Source: Spirogloea muscicola
Lineage: Eukaryota; Streptophyta; Zygnematophyceae; Spirogloeales; Spirogloeaceae
Length of the DNA stretch: 64,000 nucleotides
Direction: 5' to 3'
Assembly: GCA_009602725.1 (NCBI GenBank)
Contig: WELB01000043.1
Location: forward strand, 468,558 to 532,557
The notes beneath the pieces are model-generated. The model was not told the DNA's origin, did not search any database, and saw only the letters and a program-made list of their open reading frames with translations. Position 1 is the stretch's first letter. Every line of letters starts with the position of its first letter. Below are positions 51,052-61,780 of this stretch, piece after piece. Made by a program: the position numbers and the translations under genes.

Positions 51052-51721
51052 AAGGGCTCGCCCATTGAGGATAAGGGGCTGGAAAAAGCCAGCCCAGAAA
51101 AGGATGAACAAAGGACGAGAAGGGGCCAGGGGAAGTACAAAGAACAACTAGCACAGAAAAGAAACGAAGCAGCTACGAAGCACTCAGTAACCCCTGCTAA
51201 GCAGCCTCAGGTCAGAGAGACTGGGTTCCTGGTCCCCTGGCCAGAGCCAGAGGCAGCAGCGAGGGCTCTGCCTGCACGCAGGTGCAGCGCGCGGGCCATA
51301 GACCTCTGCAGCGAGACGGCCAAGCGCATGCGGTACACCTGCGCTAGCGACCCTGCTGCATGGGAGTCCACCGGCTCCCCATGGAAGCGGCGGGCAATGG
51401 CGTGACGAGAGAGCTGGTTGAGCAGCTCGAGCCACCGAGCGCCCAGCGCCCCGTGCGTATCGATGGCGAGCGTGAAGAACTCGTCTTCCCGCGGGTGATC
51501 TGCGTATTTTAGCTCCTTGGCCCGAGCTGCGCAGGCTACCGCATACCCAGCTTTGGTGGCACACTGGGTTGGATGTGAGCGGTCATAGGAGTCGGTGGTC
51601 ACCACGTCCAGGAGAAGACGTGGCCCGCCTGCCGGTGGGGTGGCCACAAGGTCCACGCGACGAGCGTGGAGACCGTCGGCCCGTTGCTGGAGCGGCATGA
51701 CGGCAGAGTTCTCGGCTGCCA
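51052..51721 (-). mobile_element. nested non-LTR element in the body of the 50652-52731 element
   Basis: Minus strand, 5'-truncated at ENSAVMPLQQRADG, with RRVDLVATPPAGGPRLLLDV, VTTDSYDRSHPTQ, YADHPREDEFFTLAIDTHGA and a C-terminus DLRLLSRGY (stop near 51187), then UTR and hairpin GGCTGGCTTTTTCCAGCC. The flanking GCAGTGG repeats (51045-51051 and 51722-51728) fit a 7-bp TSD. Its 3' end, CAATGGGCGAGCCCTT, lies about 25 bases beyond the hairpin, with no poly(A). Confidence 0.8.
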
Positions 51722-52030
51722 GCAGTGGCTGGCTGGATCTCCTCCAGTGGCCCGCCCGGCGGGGCCATCAAGCGGCGGCCGGGTTCGACAGGCTTCAATG
51801 CTGCCGGCTCGCTCAGGTCTTTCAAATGCGACTGGCGGTCTCGCTCCAGCGCTCTCAGGCTCATGCGGTCCACACGCGCGCTGTTTCTCACTCGTGGTTA
51901 CTGAGCATCCATCTGCATCATTTCGTGTCTTGGTGTGTAATTTTGTCTTTCCTGGCACTGTTTTGTGGCCGTTTGAGGCCTGCGGACAATGTCCATTGTT
52001 TTCTGGGCTGGCCTTGCTAGCCCCTCTTTT

Positions 52031-52702
52031 CGACGCGCCGACCTGGTCGCCATCCCGCCAGGCGGCGGTCCTCGCGTCATCGCCAATGTGGTGACAACTG
52101 ACTGCATCGACTCCGCCAATCCCACCAGGTCGGCGTCGTTTGCAGGGCACGCACGCGGTCGGCCTGGCGGCCCGGAGCAAGGATCGCAAATAAGCTGATC
52201 ACCCGGTTGGTGATGAATGTTCGCGGCCCTGGCGATGGATGTACACGGGGTTTTCGGCAGCCGCTGGCTGGATCTCCTTCAGCGGCTTGCCCGCCAGGCC
52301 ATTGACCGGCGGCCGGGTCTGTCAGGGGCAATGCCCGGCTTCAACGCCGCCGGTTCGCTCGCCCAAGTCTTCCGCATGCGCCTGGCTGATTCGTTTCAAC
52401 GCCAGCCCCTCTTCTCTATGGGCGCGCACTTCTTCACGCTCCCTTGCCCACGTCGTCCACACGCGAGCAGGCCATGCTATGGCCGCCGCCTTTGGGTCTC
52501 GGCGGAGTGCCTCTTTCCCTGCAGCGAGCTACTCAGACCTGATGTTGCTCACTCGTGGGTACTGAGCTTCCCTCTGCAACGTCTACGTGTTTTGTAGTGT
52601 TTTGTGGTGTAGTCCATTTCCCGGCTCCTCTTGGGCTTTGGACATTGTCCATTCTTTTTAGGGCTGGCTTTGCCAGCCTCTCTTCTCTATGGGCGAGCAC
52701 TT
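52031..52702 (+). mobile_element. nested non-LTR element in the 3' tail of the 50652-52731 element
   Basis: It begins mid-endonuclease (GACGCGCCGACCTGGTC; RRADLVAIPPGGG, VTTDCIDSANPTRSASFAGH), passes through ALAMDVHGVFGSRWLDLLQR and GFNAAGSLAQVFRMRLAD, and ends with UTR and hairpin GGGCTGGCTTTGCCAGCC at 52661. The flanks TCTTTT (left, to 52030) and TCTTTT (right, from 52702) fit a short TSD, and the older element's end CTATGGGCGAGCCC resumes right after. It contains a ~36-bp tail-only insertion at 52402-52437. Confidence 0.75.
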
Positions 52703-52731
52703 CTTTTTCTATGGGCGAGCCCTCCCCTTTT

Positions 52732-52815
52732 GGGGCTGGACACTGTCCATTCTTCTTCGGCTGGCTTTGCTAGCCCCCCTTCTCTCGGGGCGAGCACGCT
52801 CTTTGGGAGAGCCAC
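52732..52815 (+). repeat. retroelement tail
   Basis: GGGCTGGACACTGTCC, then GGCTGGCTTTGCTAGCCC and GGGCGAGCAC followed by TTTGGGAGAGCCACTT: a tail carrying features of two subfamilies, immediately upstream of the PHO1-type gene region. Confidence 0.7.
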
Positions 52816-53183
52816 TTGCCGTTTACCAGCCAGTCTTTCACATCAGCAGCCGCACACTCATGTCGGCCACTTGTCACTCGCCACGGACGAGGTCCATTTA
52901 CCCGAGTCTCCAAGGCTAGCGGGGACCCGCCACGCGGCGCGCCGCCGCCGCCGCTGCAGCCGCCGCCGCCGCCGCCGCCGCAGCTGGAGGAGGAGCGCGA
53001 AGCGGAGGCGAGCGTTGTTCAGGCGGCGCGGGAGTAAATCGTCGTCCGGCCAAATCGTCGTCCGGCATGAGCGACAGNCGCCATGGCGGCATTGCCAGCG
53101 TCGCTGTCGCCAGCGCCTCCGCCGTGCCTTCAGAGCCGGGCCGCAGCGTCACACGCCGTCGCAGCTGGCCGCGCTGCCCGCAG

Positions 53184-56100
53184 GTGCACCTGAAGCGGAG
53201 CGGCGGTGGTAGCGACGGCGACGCCGTGTACCAGTACGAGACGGAGCTCCTGCCCGCCGCCAGGGAGGGCGACCCCGCCGTCGCCGAGGCCGAGGCGGGC
53301 TTCTTCGCCGACCTCGACCGTCAGCTCAACAAGGTGCAGTGCTGGCTTTGGGCAGCTCGGCGCTCTCCCGGTCAACGGCAGTCCCTTTATGGGGAGTCCG
53401 TACAGAGGACCTGCTTCTTCTCGTCCTAATCTAACGCAAGTACTTTTAGTTAGTGGAAGTACCTTCAGTAAGTACATAATGTGATCGAGCTAGTTCCGGC
53501 GACGGCAGGTGAGCAAGTTCTACATTGCCAAGGAGAGGGAGTACGTGGCACGCGCGCGGCGCCTCTACTCGCAGCTGGAGGCGCTCAAGGGCATGCGCCA
53601 TGCGCTGGAGGAGCAGACGGCGTCCGAGCCGCCCGAGGACGACGAGCAGTACATTGCCGAGCTGGACGAGCTAGACGCCCGATTCAACATCCGAGCAGAC
53701 GAAGCCGGTGAGGGCAGCCAGCTGGGCATTCCGGGTGCACCAACTTTACTTGCAGCGCTGATGGAGGTACTGATGGTTATCACGGTTAGAACTGATCGAC
53801 CACTGATTAAGTCATTTGGGTTGAGTGTGCCTGGCGCTAAATTGGCTGGTCGTCTGTAAGGGACATGCTCATGGCAATTTACACATAGACAGTGCTGACC
53901 GACCACTTGAGCGACTACGGGCTGCTGCTTGGAGCCTTGGCAGGTGCTGACGAAGCTCTTCCAAGTCCACTGCCCCATGCTGACCAGGTTGCGCCTGCGG
54001 GCATCAATAGAGATGGTGGAGGTGTGCCGAGCTCAGTGGCAGGCTCGGGGACACCGAGCCAGCAGCAGGCTTTGCCGCTATGCAGTGGAGGCCTGCCAGC
54101 TAAGCAGCAGCCCACCATGCGGCAACCAAAGACAAGTGAATTTAGCCGGGGTCTTTGCTCGAAGCTGCAACCGGAGCCAACGGAGGGCAGAGAGCAGGAC
54201 ACTGGAGATGCGGAGGCTGTTGTCCAGGAAGGGATGCAACAGCCGCTTGGCAATGATACGTCAGTGCCGTGGAAGAGCAGCTCGGCGATTAAGAAGGTGA
54301 CACGGGTCCATACGCACTTCCATGTGCAAGCCATGTGCTGCTTTGCTGACTATCTGCCTCACTTGATCAGTTGATCCTTCTAATGTGCTTAGTGTGGAAT
54401 TGTTATTGTTGTTGTAATGATGGTGTGATTGTCATATGATGTACACAGCACAATGCTGGCCCCTTCTCTGCTCTGCTTGCGAGCAGCACTATATTGTCAA
54501 ATTCTGACGGAATAGTGCGTGCTGTCATCAACATGTGCAGCTCAAGCTTGACATCCCTGCAACAAAGCCGAGGGAGACAATACAGAAGCTCTCCAAGATT
54601 TTGTGGGAGAGCAGGTACAGGGAGGAGAAGGAGGAGCTGAAGGATAGCAAAGCTGCTGCTGCTTACATCCGTGAGGACTTGGCCATCAGCCGCAAGGAGG
54701 TGAAGCAGGCTGACAGCTTGCTCCGGAAGGCCCTAATCGAGTTCTACCGCGGGCTCCGACTCTTGAGTAATTACAGGTCCTCTATCTCTTGGCAATCTGC
54801 ATCTGCCTTAATGTGGCTGTTGCTATCTGCCTGCACGTCCTGGTAGGTTTGTACTGATGTGGAGCACTTATGATCACTTGATGTGGAGCATTTAAGATCA
54901 CTTATGATCACTTATTGGCTTGGCCTTCTGGGCTGGGCTGGGCTGGGCTGGGCTGGGCTGTGCTGTGCCGGGCCGGGCCGGGCCGGGCCGGGCCGGGCCG
55001 GGCAGGGCCGGGCCGGGCTGGGCCGGGCGGGGCTGGGCTGGCTTGGTCTGGGCTGGGCTTTATCTGCTTGTCCAGATTGATTTGTCCTTGACTTGAGTGG
55101 ACTGGGCTTTACTGGACTGATCTGGACTGGCCTTGAACTGACTTGACTTGAGTTGACTTGGCTTGGCTTTACTTGCCTTGACATGACTTGACTTGACTTG
55201 AGTGGACTCGGCTTGGCCTCGCCTGACCTCACTCATTTGACTTGATCTGACGTCGGTCTCACTCAGTTGCTCGGTGTTGGCAGCTCGCTGAACACGGCAG
55301 CCTTTGGCAAGATCCTGAAGAAGCACGACAAGGTCTGCCTCTGCATGCCCCTCTTCCATGTGGCTCTGCACAGCACGATGATGCACCCGAACAGCACACC
55401 TGCCATAGGCTGTGAGCAGTGCAAAGGCTGCCGTTGACTCAGGTGGGAGCATGGCCTGCAGCAGCAGTCTACTTGGCTCAAGTCGAAAGCTCATACTATC
55501 ATACCTCCAACACTGTATGTGTCTACACGCCTTGCATCCCACGTTCACTGCCCTACTGTGCTTCTAGGGCAGCTCCCAACAGCGAATGCTGTGCTGTACA
55601 GTCAGAAGCAAGTGTACAGGAACCAGCACCTTGGTGAGAAAAGCTGGCCAAACTGTTTACCACTTGGATGGCTCACTGTAGACAATAGTTCTGCCGCAGG
55701 TACCAGATCTCATGAAGAGCCTGGAGTCCGTGTACACCACTTACTTCGCCGGCAATGACCACCGCCTTGCCATGAGCCAGCTTAGGCCGCTCTATGTCCA
55801 TGCCTCTCATACTGTGTCATTCCTTATAGGCAAGTGCTGCTTTCCTCAGGCTTCTTGTCCTTGTAGTGACATGGTCGACCTGATACTGTCGGGGTGGACG
55901 ATCCATAATCAGCTGTACTGGTTGCCGTTATACGTAAACATTCACCCGAAAGTTGCAAAGTGGTGGAATCTGATAGTCTTGGTGGCAGCATGCTGTCACC
56001 AGTCAAAATTTCCTGTGTCGTGTATATTTTTAATCGCGTGAGCTTCCCCTTACACTGCCTGCACGTTGAGATCCTGCTGCAATCGCTCTGCTGACAGATT

Positions 56101-58598
56101 GCGTCCAACTTTTGCCAGGGTTTTTCATTGGCACCTGTGTGGCCCTCGGTGTTGCATTTGTGGCGCTCTTGGTCCAGGCCGGCGGCTACTCTGCAGCCGG
56201 TGGAGCAAGCTACCTTGACTCCGTCTTTCCAATTTTCGGGTTGGACAGCTGAGGTCCCCAAGATGGCGCAATCCTGCAGGATATCAACGTCATCTTTCAT
56301 TGGCACGATCTTGCATGTGTATGTACTGGATATCCGGTTGCACACTATATACCCAGCTCATTTGAGCAATCTTTGCTATGGGTGCAGTTCTCTGGCCCTC
56401 GTGCTTCTCCACAGTTATATGTACGGCTGGAATGTATGGCTATGGAGGAGGACGAGGATCAACTATGCCTTCATATTCGAGTTTGCGCCAGGAACAGAGC
56501 TGCGGTACCGGGAAGTCATTCTCATAAGCTCGTGCCTCAATGTCATCCTGCTGGGTGGCATGGTCATACACCTGGTGGTCCACGCCAGGGCGTTTGACAG
56601 GCACATTGCTAGTGAACTTGTGCCGCTGTTTACGCTTTTGGTAAGACTGAGTCGATCGCAAGCTACGGTGCCATTGCTCATGCTCAGGGTTGCATGATGT
56701 TGCATGCATCATGAGCTTTCTTCACAAGTGCCTGGTCTGCATTGCATACCAGCAGTACTCACTCTAGCTTTACTGAAGATACTTCCACGGATTTTGCGCC
56801 TCATCGCCACACTTTCCCCAGTTATTCCTGGCCATCTTGATAAATCCGTTCAACTTCTGCTACCGCTCCAGTCGGGCCTTCCTCCTCCGCACCCTGCTGC
56901 ATTGCTTTTGTGCACCATTGTACAAGGTCAGCTATGCATCTGTGCTTCCAGCCATGGATTCTGCCAGTGGCTTTCTTCACGACGCAGTACTGTAGCTTCA
57001 AGTGCAATAGAAAGTGCCCGCATGTCCGATGTCCGGGATGTCCGACAACAAGCGAATTGCGTCCCTTCCTCTGCAGGTGGTCCTTGCGGATTTTTTCCTT
57101 GCTGATCAGCTGTGCAGCCAGGTGAATTCTCCAAAGATTTCCTTATTGCTGGATACCTACATGTTCGTCATCAGAGATGTCAACATAACCATGTAGAGAT
57201 CCCACTAGTGCCTGGTGTCTTTGCCCATCAACCGACTGAGCACCCTGCAGGTCCCCATGCTCAGGGGTCTCGAGTATGCCACTTGTTACTATGGGGGAGG
57301 TTATTACAAGAGGAGGAACAGTCAGGCTTGCACTGGCAACACCTTGTACAGGGTCCTGGCCTTCGGTGTCACCATCCTGCCATACTGGTTTCGCATGATG
57401 CAGGTACGGCATGACTTCTAAATCAAAGTTGTGACCATCTAATTATGAATTCTCAGTAGCTGAGGAATCACCATGTCTCGACACCATGTGATCTGACTGC
57501 TCTTGTACTGTAACTTCTACTAGCAGACTTGAAGCTGGAGTTGCCATTTGGATTGATATCCATTCTATCATGCAGGTCCGTGGTAAGGTATTTGGTTTAA
57601 TTAGTCTGAAAATAGCACTCTGAGCCACGTGCTGCAGTGCTTACGTCGCTACATTGACGAGAAGGACAAGGGGCACCTGTACAACTGTGCCAAGTACCTA
57701 TCTGCTGTTATAGGGGTAAGAGGGCCCCCAAATATCACAGGGATAACGTATGCCCTTGTAGTAGTCACTTGATTCTGCTGATACGGCAGTATTACAGAGT
57801 CTTTGACTCCTATGGCAATATCTTGTCATTGTCCACTACTGGAAACTCAGGGTTGATGGGAAAGCGTTGACAGGGTGACTTAAGTGGCATTGCAGGTGGC
57901 ATTGAGCCTCCTACACACGTTCAGTCCAACGATAAGTTCCCTCATCTTGACCATCATCTCGGCCATCATAGCCACCATCTACCAGTCCTACTGGGATCTT
58001 TGCGTTGATTGGGGGCTTTTGCAACCCAAGAGCTCGAACCCCTGGCTGAGGGATCAGCTTACCTTGAAGAGCAAGTTTGCGTACTTTGTTGCGATGGTAT
58101 GGCCAGTCTTTGAATTCAGCTGTCTCAACTTTTCTTACTGGGGACAGTTGCTTGTGCGGCTTGCTTTATTGACACTGCAAAGTCAAGCCAGTTGCAAACT
58201 AAATGTTTGGAAATAGCTGCCATGCTGACATCCTATCCTATTCTTTTCTTGTGTAGATCGTCAACGTGCTTCTCCGATTCGCTTGGCTCCAGACGGTTAC
58301 CCGTTTCCATTTTGGAAGCCTCAACCCCAACGTTGCCAACTACTTGTTTGCAGCCCTCGAAGTGCTCCGCCGTGGCATTTGGAACTTTTTCAGGTACTAG
58401 CAGCAAAGTATGTGATTGCTTTTTCATATAAGCTGAGCATTGTACCCTCCTTCCAGGTCCTGAGAGGAGGTAATGTAATCTGCTGACACTCTGCTTTCTC
58501 GCAGGCTAGAGAATGAGCATCTCAACAATGTTGGGCGCTTCAGAGCAGTCAAGACTGTGCCACTGCCTTTCCGAGACTTGGAGGAGTCAGAGGTGTAG
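53184..58598 (+). CDS. PHO1: PHO1/XPR1-type SPX-EXS phosphate exporter
   Basis: Exports phosphate; SPX binds inositol pyrophosphates. Exons: 53184-53333, 53509-53707, 53944-54296, 54541-54776, 55284-55332, 55573-55633, 55707-55829, 56119-56239, 56388-56640, 56822-56926, 57077-57121, 57251-57403, 57639-57716, 57896-58096, 58257-58393, 58505-58598; phases agree. SPX part: [20 protein letters not shown], a low-complexity acidic insert (53944-54296), [34 protein letters not shown]. Then [18 protein letters not shown] (first helix), [70 protein letters not shown], then [95 protein letters not shown]. The intron after 55829 has a GC donor. The first exon, normally MKFGK-like, was not found; an ATG at 53067 gives an unrelated N-terminus. 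Confidence 0.93.
54920..55255 (+). repeat. intronic pentanucleotide array (GGGCT/GGGCC then TTGAC-type)
   Basis: Within an intron of the PHO1-type gene, about 150 bases of GGGCT and GGGCC pentamers (54925-55075) grade into about 175 bases of imperfect ACTTG/ACTGG pentamers (55075-55250). The unit length stays five while the sequence shifts from GC-rich to mixed. The G-rich strand could form quadruplex structures. Confidence 0.85.
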
Positions 58599-59640
58599 CT
58601 CACTTGAGGGGCAGGCTGACTGAAGAGTCGGTTCCACTTCGTTCCATTTTTTGACTTCGTTGGCTATGTTGCTCGGAACATGAGCAACTCCATTCATTTG
58701 GATTTTGAGAGGGGGAGAAGGTGGAGAGTCGTCTTTGTAGAGTGACTACCTAAGTGACTACCTCATCACAGAAGACAAATGCTTTGTGCCCATTGCACAA
58801 GGATGAAGAAATAGGCAGTCGTCTCTGCCAAATCTGATAGCATCGTAGCTTATTGCCACGCCTGTCCATCCGTAGAAGTAGGTAGAATTGTTTTAGAAGT
58901 AGGTTAAAACTTCAGGTTGTTGATCATTCAGCGAGGGAGCAGTACTTGTAGTACTGAGAGACCAGCAATATGGGGTGAGGAATTAGTGTCTCTCCATTGT
59001 GCTGCATGAATGACCAGTGAATCAAACTTGAAGACTTCAGTTAACTCAGTGGGCTGTGAGACCATTGTTGGGGGGCTCTAGGCACAACATGCCACTATGT
59101 CTATTTAGGTGGTTCTACTGCTCCAGTGCGCCCTAACTGTAGCTGCCACCCACTCAGTGAGGACAAAGCCTATGGTAGTCCAAGCTGTATGTGCAGCTAC
59201 GAGCTGATCTGTGACTGTACTGCTGAGAAGAGGGGAGTCTGTCCTCTGGACAACGACAAACGCCCAGTGAGGAGAGAAGAAACAGCTGGAAGTGTTGTAC
59301 GCAGTTAACAGGTATGCCATCAACATTCGCCAGATCTGAAAGTACAGTAGATCTGCAAAAGAGTCCCTTGCCATTGCCTGATCCTGCTTTGCAAGAGCAG
59401 CAGGCGGTAACTTCACATGCCACACATGAGAGGTTGCCACTGAGTGGCTCGAATCAGCGCACCAAGACATTGGTGGGGAACTGGAAGTGGGGGACTGCTA
59501 GGAAGATCAGGTGCATTGCCAATCTCAGGCAGGCAGGACAGTCAGCAATATTAGACAAGTAAATTGGTATACCTGCGCGGCAGGAGGGCGTGGGATGGGG
59601 TTTCTGCAAATCTAGGTGGGATCCTGTGATGTCGCGGACA
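58599..59640. other. intergenic, nothing recognised
   Basis: 3' flank of the PHO1-type gene. No conserved frame or RNA gene seen; retroelement sequence starts at about 59650. Confidence 0.5.
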
Positions 59641-59649
59641 GGCGCCAAG

Positions 59650-60140
59650 GGCACACAGCTACGCAAGAGACTTGTAACCCCTAATTAGCAGCCGCAGGTC
59701 ACAAAGACTAGTACTCGGACAGCAGTCCCCTTGCCGGTAGCCAGAGGCGGCAGCTAGAGCACGGCCAGCTCGCAGATGCAGTATGACGTAAGCTCATCGA
59801 AAGAAGTATGTGAGCTCTGAGTGTGAAAAGCCAGCCCGAGAAAATGGACAAGGTCCGATGGGGCCGAAAATGAGTGGGCGAGAAGGAAGAAGAGTAAGCA
59901 GCTCCTTCAAGGGGGGGGAAGAAAGACGCTTCCAGGAGAGGGCGGTGGCTGGGAGAGGCCAGCCCAGAGAAGAGCATGAAGGCTGTGCAAGATCGAAGCA
60001 GCTCTTCCAGATGGAGCGAGGGCTGTGAAGGTAAGACAACACGGAAGCCCTGAAGCCCCTCTCTCTAAAACAGAAGCCAGCCCTAGAGAGGACGAACAAG
60101 GTCCAGAGGAGCCAGGAAGTGTAGCTCTCACTCACCTTGG
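59650..60140 (-). mobile_element. retroelement C-terminus and tails, minus strand
   Basis: Last codons (LHLRAGRALAAASGYRQGD.. to LLIRGY; stop near 59680), with tails near 59826-59875 (AAGCCAGCCC, GGACAAGGTCC), 59948-59970 and 60070-60110. Several tails lie close together in the same orientation. Confidence 0.7.
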
Positions 60141-60429
60141 AGGGTGGGGTGGCACGTGAAGCGCTTTAGTAAAGAACCAAACGGGACTCAGTGGTTCTGC
60201 CAGTGGAGCTCTGAGAGAGGCCTTACTGCTGCCTGCTGACCCAGCTCGCCGACGCAGCCCGCTGCCGGCTCGCAGCCACTTCTCGCTGCGGCAATTCGTC
60301 GCTGCAGCTCCCTGCCATTTCTGCCGTTTTCTCTTTGAGCTTGGTTGTTGCTGCGCCCTGTGGGAACAGCTGCTGGCTTGTGCTCCGAGATAGAGTCGCC
60401 GCCTGGTGGCAGTGCCTCCGGGCGAGTCT

Positions 60430-60660
60430 TCGTGAGGCTGCTTAGCAGGGGTTACTGAGTGCTTCGTAGCTGCTTTGTTTCATTTTGTGCTTGTTTTTCT
60501 TAGCGCTTCCCCTGGCCCCCTTCTCGTACTTTGTTCATCCTTTCTTGGGCTGGCTTTTCCAGCCCCTATCCTCAATGGGCGAGCCCTTTCTTCGGCTCCT
60601 TCGGACCTTGTCCATTCCTTTGGGCTGGCCTCTCCCAGCCACCAGTTAATCTGGCCGCGC
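60430..60660 (+). mobile_element. two retroelement tails in tandem
   Basis: First tail: LLSRGY-type end (CTTAGCAGGGGTTACTGAG) at 60438-60459, UTR, hairpin GGGCTGGCTTTTCCAGCCCC (60548-60567) and end CAATGGGCGAGCCC. It is followed at once by a second tail, CTCCTTCGGACCTTGTCC with hairpin GGGCTGGCCTCTCCCAGCC. Confidence 0.8.
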
Positions 60661-60699
60661 TTGCTGATTTCTTCGTCTGCGCCAGGTGCGCAAGCTTCA

Positions 60700-61190
60700 C
60701 GAAGAAAGTGCTCGCCCATAGAGAAGAGGGGCCGGCAAAGCCAGCCCAAAAGGAATGGACGATGTCCAAAGCCAAAGAAAGAGGTGCCGAGGTGCCTCAC
60801 GTGGAGGTTGGAAAATTTCGTGTATTTGAAACAAACGAAGGCCAATAGTCAAGTACAAAGGCAAGCACATCTTAAGACCTACATAACCTACAGTAGATGG
60901 ACCCGCTCAGTAACCACGGGTCAAAACATAAAGGTCGCTAACCGATGCCTGAATACTAGATGGCAGATACGAAGCCCTTCTGCCACCAACTAGAGCTCGC
61001 CCAGCTTTCTGGTGCAAAGCATTAGCCTGAGCACGCTGCAAACAGGCCGAAATTCGTCGTCGCAAGAACGACAGATATGCAGCTGGCAAGCCCATCTCAG
61101 CCGGGAGCACATCTGCATGTCGTGTGTAGCCTAGATTGGCTATGTTTTGAAGGAGAGTGAGGAAACGAGGACCCAAGCAGCCAAAGATGT
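60700..61190 (-). mobile_element. non-LTR element fragment of the cox3-inserting subfamily
   Basis: Minus-strand frame 61176-60907: ANLGYTRHADVLPAEMG, AAYLSFLRRRISACLQRAQA, LHQKAGRALV and YVLTRGY, then the ATACACGAA-type UTR. The same protein end occurs at 6865-7097. A tail of another subfamily (hairpin 60729-60747) follows directly at 60700-60785. Confidence 0.85.
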
Positions 61191-61780
61191 CGATTGCCGC
61201 TGGCAGGAGCTGATCTTATTGGGGGTTAATCGGAGTAGTGCTGCAACTTTCTTTGTTTAGCACTGCCCACTGCGTGGCCAGCGATGTGTGTCGATGCTGG
61301 ACCTTTACAGGCCTCCGTAACCACAACATCGACCCATACCCAGCAACGAACGAGCAGGGTGGGTGGCTCCTGAAGCCCCAAATCAGGATTTTAAGACCAA
61401 TCGGGGACGCTCTGACCCCTTACTGTCTGGCAAGGGGCAGATCACTGCAGCCGCTGCTGACTCTAATATTACTGAGCAGCCGTTGAAGTGCTTACCTGCG
61501 TGGTGTACGCTTTCCGACTCAACCTGGACCTTTGTTCGTATCTGTTGTGTGCTGGGTTATGACAGCCCTTCCCTTAACCAGAGCTACTTCCTTCGCAGCC
61601 ATCGCCCCCTTCTGCAAGTGCTTCTTCTCTTTACAGCCACCACCTCGTATTGGAAAGCGAAGCTGTGGCTGTGCATAATTACATTTTCAAACTGGGATGA
61701 TGGCTGTTGTAGATCAAGAAGCTCTTCCACAGGGAGCGATGGCTGGAAAGGCTGGCTCGAAGAAGGAATAGCTCTTTGAA
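61191..61780. other. no gene recognised
   Basis: Between retroelement pieces; no conserved motif seen on either strand. Confidence 0.4.

Larger units (their letters stand above)
50652..52731 (+). mobile_element. non-LTR element with 8-bp TSD, split by two nested insertions
   Basis: The target-site duplication CCCCTTTT occurs at 50652-50659 and 52724-52731. The element is 5'-truncated in the knuckle (HMLRCAHGGERTASHDLLRN). It continues through LHTRRADLVAIPPGGG and IIADVVTADC to IDIHGVL at 51050, resumes at about 51722 (SGWLDLLQWPARR, QMRLAVSLQRS) to its stop and UTR, and ends after a second interruption with TTCTATGGGCGAGCCCT (to 52723). The target is the CCCTCGCCCCCTTTT|GGGG end of an older tail. 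Confidence 0.8.

Noticed and set aside
59105-59470. 121-codon minus-strand frame downstream of the PHO1-type gene
   Set aside because: No recognisable domain, no splice context and average composition; probably a chance frame.
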